Source: [Phialemoniopsis] sp. UDSM-2020
Taxonomy: Eukaryota; Ascomycota; Sordariomycetes; Thyridiales; Thyridiaceae
Length of the DNA stretch: 64,000 bases
Reading direction: 5' to 3'
Assembly: GCA_018873225.1 (NCBI GenBank)
Contig: JAEILZ010000008.1
Coordinates: 2,418,001-2,482,000 of the forward strand
The notes under the pieces were generated by a model that was given only the letters and a program-made list of their open reading frames with translations, ran no database searches and was not told the origin of the DNA. Below, one piece after another: positions 30,215-41,193 of this stretch (position 1 is the first letter of the stretch; each line of letters begins with the position of its first letter). A program made the position numbers and the translations under genes.

Positions 30215-32570
30215 TTAGCTGTCAGACTCATTCCCATATCCACGGTTCAACATCATATTCTTATCGTCGTCCTCGCCGTCGTCGTCTCCAGATGCCATCC
30301 CTCTAGCCTTCTTGGGCTTCTTAACCCCTTCTCCCCTCCAACCCTTCTGCGTCTTGATCGGCTGCAGGAACCCGTCGACGTGCACGCCGCCGCTCATCTC
30401 CTCCCCTTCCTCGCTGTAGCCATCGTAGTCGTAGCCGTACATGTCCGTGTCTACCAGTCCCCTGCCGCCCGCTGGAGGAGGAGGAGGGCCCTCGTCACCA
30501 GCGCCGGCAGCTCCGGAGAGTGTCGGCGTGCCCCGCGTGCCGCTGCTCGCTCCTGCTCCCCCTTCGTCCTCCTCGCCGTGCACGAGGCGCAGGTGCCGCG
30601 CGAGATTGGCCCGGCGGCTGAACCCCTGCACCGCGCGCGCACAGTCGGCGTGCCGGCAGTACACCACGCCTCGTCCGGCAGAGCTGCTCCGCGTCCGGGC
30701 CCGCTTGGTCCCTCTGCGGTCGTCGTCCGATGGCGCCGCGCTGGACGGCCTGCTTACGGCGCGCAACTGCCGCACCGTGTCGGCCGCCTGGGTCTCGTCG
30801 TCGTCGCTGTCGTCGGCTTCGACGGTCGGCTTGATACCTCCCGGAATGGTCTGGCCGCCGTAGCGCGTCGTGACGACGGCGCCGCGATGCGGGGGTAAAG
30901 TGCGCATGTCGAGCCCCTCGCCGAAGAGCGCGGCGCAGCGCCGGGCCGTGCGGGAGAGGACTTCGGGCGGGAAGCCCGCCAGCGCGGCGGCGGCGAGCAC
31001 GTCGGACCAGTCGCGCGGGGCCCAGCTACCGAGAAGGGCTTGCCTGTGCGCCTGGCGCTGCTCGTCCGTTATGGCGGGCGTGGACGCCCGGGGCTGGGGT
31101 GTTGCGCCTTCATCGCCTGAGGTAGTGGCGGCGGGGTCCACTTGGGCCTGTTGCTTTTCCTCGTCGTCGTCAGAGTCGGAGAATTCGGGGATCTTCTTAT
31201 GCTGCAGGCGCGCTATGCGCACGAGGTACGCGCGCTCCGTCTCGCCCTGCAGGCGCGGGTAGGCCTTACGCGGCTTGCCCCTGTTGCGCTTGCGCCGGTG
31301 CTGCTGCCTCTGGTCCTCTTCCTCTTCGGCGGCCGTCTCGAAGGACTCGTGCTCTTCTTCTTCTCGCTCTTGCTCCGACCCCGAAGAATACATGGGCATC
31401 TTGTCATGCCGCTGCCGCGCGATCCGCTCCAACCTGTCCTTCTCGCTCTCCCCTTCTTGGGCGGCGTATCGCGTGCGCGGCCGGCCTGTCTTATAAGGCG
31501 CCGCGTCATCCCTCTCAGGCGAGGACATTAGTGCAGCAGATGCCGTTCGCCTACCGGGCGTCTTACTGCGTGGGCGTCCCCGGCCCCGGCGCGGCCGCTG
31601 GCGCTCCGATCCGGCCTCGCTGTCCGACGTATTTGTCGCCGACGATTCGGACAGGTAGTTCATCCCCGCGACGCGCGCGTTGTGCAGCACAGTCAGAGCG
31701 CGGTCGAGGCTCGTCAGGATGTGCCGTGCCGAGGGGCGGAGAAGATCGTAGGAGCGCTGGTCGTCAGCCGAGACGACCGGCGTATAGGAAGAGTTGGCCT
31801 CGGGTGTGCTGTGCTTTGTATCGGGGTCGGATTTGGGGCCCGGGCTGGAGTCGGGTTGGGCTGTGGGGAGCTCCGGCTCCTCCATCGTCTCGTCTTCACC
31901 CTTGTGATGCTTTTTGAGGTCCGCTAGACCCCGTTTCCTGAACTTCGCGGTGGCGAGCTTGAGCATGGCGGCCGATATGGCCTCTTCCAGCGCCGCGCTG
32001 GGGTGTACTGGGGGCCGCGGATGCCTATACACGTCCCGCGCGTCAGGATCGTCATCGTCGCCCGCCGTCTTGAAGACCTCGTCGGGCGGCAGGACGCCAC
32101 GTCTCAAGGGCCACGCCGTCCAGAGTGCGGACGGCTCCCAGTCCGACTTCCAGTCGATGGCCTGGCCTGTGACCTTATCCACATCCTGATGCGTCTAACA
32201 TCAGCTCATTTATTCTTTGAGAAGTATAACAGAGTGACTGAGAATGAGAAGAAATAAAGAGGGGATCTACCTGGCCTCTACTAGGATCTCCAGCCGCAGC
32301 GCTGCCACTGCGGGAGCCTCCTCGACGTTGATGCCTGTGCTTGAGCGCAAACGCGTTGTACAGATGAACAGCGAGGTCCTGGTTCCGAGACTGCTCGAGC
32401 GCAACATGCGTGAGCCGGTCGTCCTCTGTCAGGGTCCTCCAGGTCGATTTGGGACCTTTCCAGCGATTGGGACGGGCGTCGTACAGATCCTCCGAGTCGA
32501 TTGAGCGTATCTCGTCCGTGTCGTAGTCGAAGGATCCCCCCTCATCACCTTGCGGCAACGGCGCAGACAT
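30215..32570 (-). CDS. RRN9: RNA polymerase I upstream activation factor subunit Rrn9-like, with C2H2 finger (756 aa)
   Basis: Two exons: 32570-32271 and 32185-30215 (85-nt intron, phase 0; CAG|GTAGAT ... CAG|GATGTGGAT). Rrn9 belongs to the upstream activation factor that recruits RNA polymerase I to rDNA promoters. The N-terminus has the Rrn9 block: RPNRWKGPKSTWRTLTEDD and DLAVHLYNAFALKHR, followed by AIDWKSDWEPSALWTAWPL. A central SARHILTSLDRALTVLHNARVAG helix, basic AT-hook-like RPRRGRGRPRSKTPGRR and acidic low-complexity segments come next. A Myb/SANT-like WAPRDWSDVLAAAALAGFP region precedes the tail. Near the C-terminus lies a single C2H2 finger, YCRHADC..FSRRANLARHLRLVH, with C-x4-C and H-x4-H. 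The end is KNMMLNRGYGNESDS. Assignment rests on the N-terminal block and overall fungal architecture; the finger is discussed as a finding. Confidence 0.8.
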
Positions 32571-33367
32571 CTCGAGAGATCATGTCCTCTAATGGAATAT
32601 TCCAGCGATGATCATATACAGATGTGTTCCCGTCTCAATTAACAGATTAAGCAGAGATATTCGTGGGGATACAGAGGTTGTCATGGTGGAGTGGTGGAGG
32701 TTGAGATTCAGCAGGTGTTAGTGAGTCGGATTTGTTAAGTCTAAGATGGGGAAAGAAAAAAAGACGCTAAGCAGATTTCACACTCCAACTTCACCTCTCA
32801 CAAACACCACAAACATCCTGTCTCTCTGCCTTGAGTAGAGATATATAACCACCACCAGGAACACAAACAACTACTTACGGCCATAGATGGTAGAAAATTC
32901 GGGATCCCGTCCGCTCTCCCATAGACAAGCTGCCAATCGCTGAATCAGTACTCAGGTCGGTGACGACTGGGGAATCCTCGGTGCTGTAAGTTTTTGCTTT
33001 TTTATTTTTGGCCAAATCTGCTCTGATGTTCTCTTGTGATGATACGTGTATCTGCATTGCTTGATGTCCTCGATGTCTGATAAACTTCATGCCCTTATAA
33101 GAATGGAATGATCAATACTAGCTTGAATCATTTTAAGCGCAGCGTCTGCAGCTTGAACTCATTGAGGTTTAGTAGTACTGGAAATCATCGTGTAGTATTC
33201 ATGATGTTGCTCTCGAGAAGTCCTCTAATTAACTAAATCCACACTCAACATCTTGTTGACTTCATAAAAATCTTACCCCCCCAATGCTCATCTCTCCAAA
33301 GTCCAGTCCATCGCCACGCCTACTTCCCTTCTCCCCTGGGACAGCCTCACCTCGCACCCACGCACCC
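32571..33367. other. Intergenic spacer (RRN9 promoter, 3' flank of SPRY gene)
   Basis: 797 AT-rich bases between two minus-strand genes, with no supported gene or repeat. Confidence 0.5.
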
Positions 33368-34627
33368 TTACTGGCCCTTATACAACCACCTGCTCTCATC
33401 AAAAATGACCTCGAACCCAACCCTCTCAAACGCGCCCACCGCCGCACACAAATCATGATACCCCTCCAGTCCAGTCACGGGTAGGTCCTGGTCGCTGTCC
33501 GTCTCCTCGTGCAGGTCCCAGCTTCCCGTCTCCCGGCCCTCCCTGGTAAAAAACACCTCGGCGTCGATCCGCCCCTCGGCGTTGGTCCGGAACCGCATGC
33601 CGATGCCGTACGTCTCGCCCTTGCGGAACGGCTGCGTGAAGCTCTTGCCTCCCCACATATCATTAATATACTTGTGCCCGTCGTCGCCGTGCACGGCGAG
33701 ACTGCCGCGGTGCCAGCCCGGAAGTCGGAACGACGGGTACGGCAGCGCGCTGAAGCCCATCGCGAGCGTGACCTCGCTGCCCCTGCCGTGGCCGGGAAGG
33801 ATCTTGACCTCGTAGTAGATCGTCCTAGTTCTACGTCCACCATCCAGAAGAGGGCTGTGGTGCGCGACCGCGTAGAGCGGCGGGTACGCGAGCAGGCACG
33901 CGTCCGGCGCGCCGTCGAGCGATTTCCCCGTCCAGCACCCGGCGCTCGTGCGCTTGACCTCGCCCTTGAAGTTGGGCGGCTGCACGAGCGTGACGTTGTG
34001 GTACTCGAGGGCGCCGAGCTCCTCGGGGCTGAGCTGCTTGGCCGGCGGCGCGAGCGGGTACTCGTCGCACCAGGCGGTCCCGGCCTCGGCCTGCGCCTCG
34101 GTGGCGTTGTTGGCCGGCGAGCGGTCGAAGCCCGAGAAGAGCGCCGGCGGAGGGGGGAACAGCGACGTGTCCGGCACGGCGGACTGCCAGTCGTGGCCGG
34201 AGGGGTCCTTCTTGCTGCCGGCACCTGGGGGCGGGCCTGGCGGGGGCGCAAAGTCATCGCCGCCCTTGCCTGGCGGGGGACCGGCGGGGGGCGCGAAGTC
34301 ATCCTGCCGGCTAGCTCCCGGGGGCGGACCGGGCGGAGGAGCAAAGTCGTTGTCGGTGACATCGATGTACGGCTGGGCCTTGGCGTAGTCCTTTGTCGGA
34401 GGAGGGCCGGGAGGCGGGGCGTAGTTCGTCGACGATGACGATCCGATGCCGCTATGTGACGGCGGGGGACCCGCTGGCGGTGCGTAGTCTGATGTAGGGG
34501 CTTGCTTCTTCTCGTTCGGGTTGTAGGATGCGGCTGGGTGCTGCTGCTGGAAGGAGCTGGTGTTGCCTCCAGCTGGCCTGGGCGGCTCGGCCGTCGGGTC
34601 GTAGTGGTCCTTCTTACCGAAACACAT
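33368..34627 (-). CDS. SPRY-domain protein with Pro-rich APPPGPPP repeats (419 aa)
   Basis: Single exon from the ATG at 34627 (MCFGKKDHYDP); the frame is open further upstream to 34786 but that part looks like leader sequence. The N-terminal half is disordered and carries five spaced copies of [DN][YF]APP[AP]GPPP between about residues 40 and 150. The C-terminal half is a B30.2/SPRY domain: GCWTGKSLDGAPDACLLAYP, TIYYEVKILPGHG, LAMGFSALPYPSFRLPGWHRG, SLAVHGDDGHKYIND, FRKGETYGIGMRF and EVFFTREGRETGSWDL. SPRY domains bind protein ligands. In yeast, SPRY proteins such as Ssh4 and Ear1 are Rsp5 adaptors, but those carry a membrane segment that is absent here, so that role is only a possibility. 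The Pro repeats could bind SH3, WW or profilin-type partners (inference). Confidence 0.82.
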   Translation of the reverse strand: MCFGKKDHYDPTAEPPRPAGGNTSSFQQQHPAASYNPNEKKQAPTSDYAPPAGPPPSHSGIGSSSSTNYAPPPGPPPTKDYAKAQPYIDVTDNDFAPPPGPPPGASRQDDFAPPAGPPPGKGGDDFAPPPGPPPGAGSKKDPSGHDWQSAVPDTSLFPPPPALFSGFDRSPANNATEAQAEAGTAWCDEYPLAPPAKQLSPEELGALEYHNVTLVQPPNFKGEVKRTSAGCWTGKSLDGAPDACLLAYPPLYAVAHHSPLLDGGRRTRTIYYEVKILPGHGRGSEVTLAMGFSALPYPSFRLPGWHRGSLAVHGDDGHKYINDMWGGKSFTQPFRKGETYGIGMRFRTNAEGRIDAEVFFTREGRETGSWDLHEETDSDQDLPVTGLEGYHDLCAAVGAFERVGFEVIFDESRWLYKGQ

Positions 34628-35690
34628 TGTGTCTCTACTGAGTCGCTGCTGATGGTTCTTCCCGATTGATGAGAGGCAGTTGAATTGGGTAAAGCTGATC
34701 GGGCGTGATGGATTTTGTAGGAAGGAGTCTTGGTGGCGATGGGTGATAATGAGAGCGAACGCCACAATGAAATTGATGACTGTCACTGCGTCTACCTCTT
34801 TTTAAATTCAAATGAGATAGAGACAGCGGAGGGGTGAGAGGTATGACAGCAATGACCCCTTTATTTCTCAATTCGGATTCGCAAAGACCGGTCCCGGGCT
34901 CACAACAAAGAGGCGTGCGTGACAGATACACAGCCTACAAACACGTGCTTGTGCTCAACTCACTCACGTAGGTATTGATGATGAAGTAACTCAAATACTC
35001 TTACTGATTCCCAAGGTTGACTGACTGGTGGAAAACGGAATGAGCGGGAAGATCGGTGGTCGGATTGAGTTGACCGACCTCTCCTCAAAGATGTTCTTAC
35101 GGAGCCCGCCAAGTGAAATAGTCAATTAGCCGGATCGTGGCACTGCTGGCATTCTCACCCAAACCTTGACTGAAGTCAGTGTCGCTCTCATCGCTTGGTC
35201 TCCTCCCCGCACAGCCCCAAACATGACGTGGAGTGGGTCCCATCACTTTTGGGGAAATGGGAGGCCTTTTGCCATGTCTCGCACCAAACCAACATCTCGG
35301 CCGAAGTTCCCAGCGTATCGTTACATGATTGTTCAATTCCACACGTTCAGACGGCAGAGTTGCTTGTCCTTCTCGAACGCGGGTCGTAGTAGCTAACTTT
35401 CAAACATCGCGAACGTAATTCATACAATCTCATCATGAGAAAACCCCCTTTTGACAGCCATTCCACCAATCTTGCAGTCTTGAGCACCTCCAGCAACCGT
35501 GGGCAGCAAAAGGCCCCTCAAACACTCATCCCCATAGCGAATGTGTCGTGCCACTTATGTAGCATCTCCTCTGTTCGTAGTCGCCCTCCTCCTATTTGCA
35601 ACACTGGTGCAGTCAGACAGGTCATCCCCCATCAGACAACTATCACACCACCGAGCCATCATCCCAAAATAACATACCGCACACTCATCT
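34628..35690. other. Intergenic spacer 1.06 kb
   Basis: Promoter of the SPRY gene and 3' flank of the Ca2+/H+ exchanger, both minus strand. Small open frames are not supported and no repeat was noted. Confidence 0.5.
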
Positions 35691-38575
35691 CTACTGACCG
35701 CCGTACTGGTGACTAGCATCTTCGGGCTTGGGGTAGTAAAATGCCACCACACTGATAATCACATACGTAGCACACAGCAAAGCACCCTCGAGGTAGTTGC
35801 TGCGGCCGTCGAGCACCAGAAAGTTGACGATAAACGCCGACACAAACAGGCACACCGTCTCGAACAGCGTAAAGTAGAGCGACATGTCGCGGTCGATGAT
35901 CCACCCCAGGATGACCACGAGGGGCGTCATGAAGAGGGCAATTTGAATAGAACTGCCCACAGCCACGCCAATCGCCAGATCCATCTTGTTCTTCATCGCC
36001 ACCATCACCGCCGTCACATGCTCGGCCGCATTGCCCACGATGGGCAGGATGATGAGTCCGATGAAGATCTCGCCGACCGAGTCAGTCGCCACCAGGCCCT
36101 TGATGGAGGAGACCATGAACTCGGCGCAAAGCGCGACAAGACCTGTTGTGACCAAAAGGAGGATGACTGAAGTCTTACGGGACAGAATATCATCGTCGTG
36201 AGCTGCCACAGCCACAGGGGCTGTCGGGTTGGCCAGAGCAGCCCGCGGCATCTGAGCGGGCATCATGGCTCCGGGCGGGCGGAACTGGTGCTGGCTTTGC
36301 TGGTTCTTTCGCTGGTTAAGTTCAGGCAACGAGTTGGTTCGGCGGATGCCGAAGCGAACCCGAGGAACTGGGCCAGCAGGAACAGCTGGCATGACTGGAG
36401 CATCCGGTGGCTGCGAAAAGACAGTCGGAGCCAAAGCTCTCGCCGACGGGATGAACGACATGCCGCGGATGTTGAACGGTCGCTTGGTCCCAGCCAAATC
36501 AGCCATCTCATCGTCCCGCTGGGTATCGGAAACAGCAAAGTCAACGCGGCGCGGGGCATTGTCCTCCGTCTTCTCCGTGACTTCAGGATTCTCCTCGATC
36601 GTTGCTTCGCTAGCCACCATCTCGCTAGATCCAAAGCGGCTCTTCTTGTGCTTCTTATGGCGACGTAGACCGTGTCTGTGCTTGTGTTTTCTGGACTTGT
36701 GGGGCCTCTCATCTTCTACTGCCACTTCGCTAACCTCGGCGTGGGAGCCTCTGTTGATTAGCGTTGGGCGCTCGGAAAACGTCTCGTCTGGCGTGCGGTC
36801 ATCCAAAGGGCTGGTGATCGTCGTGCCGAAGGAAGGCGTACGGAAAGGGCCAGCATCAGCCGTATCCTGCGAAGCAACGCTTGACTTGCGGCGGCGTCTA
36901 TGCATCGCGCGCTTCACCCTCTTGGAGATAGTCTCACGTGAGTGGTCCGAGTTATCAGAGTCTGAGCTGGATGAGCTATCGTCACTACTCGATGTATCCA
37001 ACCAGGCAGCTGCCGGACCGGGGGTTGTCTCCTCGTCGATAATATGCTGAGGTGTTGACTCGTACATGTATGCATGCGACTTGAGCTGGAAGAGAAGATA
37101 GATGCCGTAGACTAGGAGGAGGATCTAAAATCACTTAGTAATGCAATCCTCGAGGGAATTCATCATGTCAGCCACAACATACCACACTGGTACCGCGGCT
37201 GATTTTGAGCGATTGCTCGTCGGCCTTGTTCGAATCAGCGAAGGAGGCATGAAAAGCCGTCTACACAATGATTAGATTTGTCCAGGCCCAACATGGTATC
37301 GTGAAACTAACCGGCAAGACAAGACTGATGACACTCAAACTGAGCAAGCAGGCACTCATCTGGGTGATGGTGCTGTTGTAGATCTGTCGCCCAGGGTCAG
37401 CAAAGCCGAGGGATAGTGCTAGAGGAACAGGTTTGTGGGAAACGAACCTGCTCTCGGTAGCGGAGGCCACCAAGGAGAAATCCCATTCCCAGGATCAACA
37501 AGAGGTTGGCCAGAATGGATCCTAGAAGGGAAGCTTGGACAATTCGGATTTCATCCTGCCATACAGTGTTAGCATTAAGCCAAGTAAAAACAAGGCAATT
37601 GGAAACTCACTTTGACAAGAGCGATGCTAATGCATTAGGAAGATAGACTGTTAGTGGGCATGCGGACAACGGGAAAATGGCACGGGGCCCCAATGAAGGG
37701 CGCATCAATAGATAAGTAGCAGCAGAAGAGAAGGACATGGACTAATGATATGGGACGCGATTGATTTGATAAGGCCGCATTTGGCTTGGGCTTCTCGCTC
37801 TTTCTTGTCTTGATCACATCTCACAAGGTGTACATACATGCTACCATATGTTAGTCGTGACCAGTCAGGGGCGAAGGGGCAAGGGATGCTGGGGGGCGAA
37901 TACGTACAAGATTATCAGCTCTACGGCGTTGCCAAACGTGACGTTCAGCAGAGCACCAATCGCATCGCCCATGCTATGAGCCACGGACTCGGTAGCATGG
38001 GCCAGCAAACCAGCAAGCGGAATGATGGCCAGGGCGTTCATCGAGAAGATGAGAGCGGGCGACAAGTGGAGCTCGTTGACGATGATGCCGATGGGGATGA
38101 AGATCAAGAGCACATTGAGCCAGCTGTACAGCAAAATCCTCTTACAGGTGACGAGAAAACTCGTGACTAATTTGGATACCTTGTTCTCGTCGGGGGCCGG
38201 CTGCTCTACGACAGGCCCCGGCCCCGAATCCTGCGGAGATGCAGAGCGCGGCGACCGGCTACCGTCTGTAGGGGTGCTGGCCGGCTCCGGTATCGATGCC
38301 TTTTCGCCCCCACCGGACGTGCCGGACGTGGAGCTGCCGGGCTCGCCGGATCCGCCGCGAAGAAAGAAAGGGTTGCCATTGTGGCGGTGGCTGTGGTCCG
38401 CAGTAGGAGACTGGGTGGACTGGGTGTTCTTGGAAGGTGCTTCACTTATGGGAAGAATGCTGACGGGGTCAGTGCCCGATCGTCTCGACGTGCTACGAGA
38501 GCCTCCATGCGCTTTGGTTATTGCCCAAGAGCGTATGCGATCTATATACGACGAGTCAGGTGAAGCTTCCTTCAT
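35691..38575 (-). CDS. Vacuolar-type Ca2+/H+ exchanger (CAX/Vcx1 family), 791 aa with long central loop
   Basis: Six exons: 38575-37908, 37626-37611 (16 nt), 37555-37448, 37383-37312, 37260-37183 and 37124-35691. Introns are 281, 55, 64, 51 and 58 nt; all junctions restore family sequence. CAX proteins drive Ca2+ (or Mn2+) into vacuoles using the proton gradient. Two halves carry the alpha repeats: GDAIGALLNVTFGNAVELII (to ~222) and VGNAAEHVTAVMVAMKNKMDLAIGVAVGSS. About eleven hydrophobic segments are evident. The N-terminus has a ~140-residue Ser/Pro-rich cytosolic extension. Residues ~334-632 form a large hydrophilic loop between the halves: a Ser/Asp run (TSSSDDSSSSSDSDNSDH), an Arg cluster, a Lys/His-rich segment (HKSRKHKHRHGLRRHKKHKK) and Pro-rich parts. 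Yeast Vcx1 is ~410 residues, so the extra length is loop and N-terminus. The start at 38575 is chosen because the upstream frame is a CT microsatellite. Confidence 0.9.
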
Positions 38576-38660
38576 CGAATGGGTGAACTGTAGCAGGTCT
38601 AAAGACGTCCGACACTTGGCCGCTTGAAGGGGGAGGATAGCGTGAAAGTAGGGGAAGAAT

Positions 38661-38690
38661 AAGAGAGAGAAAGAGAAAGAGAAAGAGAAG
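38661..38690. repeat. GA/CT-rich microsatellite in the exchanger 5' leader
   Basis: Interrupted AGAGAGAAAGAGAAAG tract; on the minus (sense) strand it is a CT-rich leader 85-115 nt before the exchanger ATG. It gives the artificial MTFPFSFSFSFS upstream extension of the frame. Confidence 0.7.
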
Positions 38691-39594
38691 GGAAAGGTCA
38701 CGAGGGCACGAGGACATCGACGAGGGACACTTTATTGCAACCAGAGCCAGGAGGCGAAACCGGGGGAGACATGGCGAACCGTGGTCGCGAACGGTGATGT
38801 GATTGGGAGGTCACACGCTGACCGTGGTGCGTGTAGCGAGTTGCGTGTAGTGCTTGTAGTGGAGGTAGTGGATGCGGGTGGGCGAGTGGCGTGCAAAGGG
38901 AGTCACCTTGTCACCCAAACTTCCCCCAAAGAAGACAAAAGCGTCAAAGTGTGAGGCTACTGGGTGGGGGGTGTTCTGGATGCTGGTGGTTTGGTCATCA
39001 TTTCGTCGTGGTTCGAGCACTAGCTCCTGGCAATCATCCACTAGACCACAGCGGGGAACGGCATGGCGTCAGCCCCAAATTCAACCACACCCCGACACCC
39101 TGGTACGCCTGGGAGAGTGAGTGGCCACTGGGCCAGGCCCCATGCTGATTGAGGCTCGAATGAACTGGATGATCAAGGAAGTGTTTCTTTACTTCAAGCC
39201 AATGCCGTCTGTCCCGTGAAATCAATTCTTGTTTGAAGCGGGACAGGCAGGTCAAGTAAACCAAACAAAGGGAATTGCGTAGCTCGTGCAGCAGCAGATG
39301 CATCTTGGAGTCGCGTGATGACTTCAGGTATGGACACTTGTCACTTTAGCCAGGGAGCCTGCATCTTGAACCATTCTGGCATGTTCGGGGGCTCGGATGC
39401 ATTCCCCTCGATCCGCTCATGGGTCCGACGACGCAGTAGCATTAGTGATCCACGAATGCTCCCCCGGCCGCTACCAGGTCCGAGAACAGGGTATCCCAAG
39501 GATCCGGGCCCGTGTTCCTGACAGGATAACCACTGATTGTCCACCAGTGGATTCACGCCTCACCTGTCGGCTTGGCACCAAGCATGCAGAAAGA

Positions 39595-39609
39595 AAAAAA
39601 AAAAAAAAA
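39595..39609. repeat. A15 homopolymer
   Basis: Fifteen consecutive A on the plus strand, in intergenic DNA; could be a nucleosome-depleting tract. No flanking target-site duplication was noticed that would mark it as a retroelement tail. Confidence 0.7.
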
Positions 39610-41193
39610 GGAGAGACAAGTAGGTAAAATGAGCAGAGTTTGATGAGGTTGGGGATGCATCTTGCAAAAAGAAAAGAAACACTCAACGTACGCATCGTCA
39701 AAGGTGCTCCTGGTCGTTGCTGCGCGTCGTCGTCCTCCTCTAGCCCCCACGGAACGACTTAGCGCAACGACAGCCAAGAGAGGTCAAGCTTCAGGGTGCG
39801 TTCTTCTTGGACGTCTGAGAGGCTGATGGCGATCTTGGCCTCCGGCTGCTGTCGTTTAGTGGTCGATAAGCTCACTGGTGCCCCGCTGGCGGTGCTGGAG
39901 GGTGGGCGCTAACGCGGGTTTGCGACGAGCTTGTGACAGGTTTGAAGATGAGATGGAGATAAACCAGATAACGCTGTGATTGATTTGGCAGGCAATTGTT
40001 CGGCTAGACGGCGTGGACGTGATGATCATTGAACTTGATTTCTTGAAAGTTGGTTTTCGATACAAGATCCGTCGACGGCGGCCATGGCGATATCAAATGA
40101 CGTGCTCTTTGCGTTTGTCGGGTCGTTGAGCCATTCGCACCTCTTTGATGCACATGTAATTGTTACTTTTATGTTGAATCACGACAGCTGCTCATTGTCA
40201 ATATCCACAAAGAAGCAAACACCGGCCCTGGGCCATACAATAGCCCCATGTGACTCGAGGGAGATAAAAGATGCTGCTGGAAGAAGCAAGAACCCGGGAC
40301 CATTCCCCGGGCTTCCTGCCCATTGAAGTTGAGACAGGGCAATGATGCCTGCCGGGGTGGTCGCCTCTGAGCAACTTCTCCGGTAGTGAAACTCTAAAAA
40401 GGGGCCCGTCGGTCGTGATACCAAAGTCTCACCTTGCACCCAAATCGCCGCCTCACCGGCCGTCAATCGGATCGAACGGAAGTTCCCCCAGACTCAGTAG
40501 GAAGGCAGTGCAGGCAGGTACACCTCCGCACTAACTCGCGCCCCACAGGCCACGCGCCCTCTCCCCAACGTCCGTAGCTTATCACGACAATTAAAGGACA
40601 AGTAAGAAAAGGAAAGACCTAATTGATGCAGCTCATGTAGGAGACTCTTGCCTGGTTTACTCACAAAGATAATCTCCTCAACGTAAATGGTACTATGTGA
40701 CGAGGGTTACCTTTTAACAGCACCGCGTTTTACTCAAGTGCAGGTTAGCAGAATGTCTTACATATCCGTTACTACTGTTTGGAAGTCATATCGGTAGCAT
40801 TGCAGCGGATTCACGTAGATGATATTTGCCAGGGCTAAATATTTATATCTTATATATAAGTAGCTACACATTGGAGTCTCGGCTCTGGCATCGAATGGCA
40901 AGAGGATTGGGGATCGGACCTCCATTCACTGTCATTGTTGCAAGGCATTGCAAGTAAAAATGCATCTTTGGAATATTCTGGCATACGGTTTTGCATTCGC
41001 CCAAATGTATTGAAAATGAGGGCGGTGTTTACGAAACAGAAGTATCTTGAATTCATCATCAACTTGAACCCCAAGCTCCAGCCTGATACCCAAAGTCTCT
41101 ATAAAAGATAGCCCATGTAGATCCAGACCGAGACCAACTCCTCATATCAATCATGAAACACACATCCAACACAAAGACCGTCACATCTAGGCC

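Larger units (their letters stand above)
38576..41193. other. Gene-poor spacer 2.6 kb
   Basis: It lies between the exchanger (5' side) and the Clr5-domain gene (3' side). It holds a GA/CT microsatellite next to the exchanger ATG and an A15 run at 39595-39609. None of the short open frames (under 100 codons) has a motif or splice partner. No tRNA or transposon ends were seen. Confidence 0.5.

Noticed and set aside
39001..39030. Second tRNA B-box-like stretch (GGTTCGAGCAC)
   Set aside because: No pairing T-stem and no acceptor stem; chance match.
39595..39609. A15 tract as a retroelement (LINE/SINE) tail
   Set aside because: No target-site duplication, no upstream Pol III boxes or reverse-transcriptase frame.
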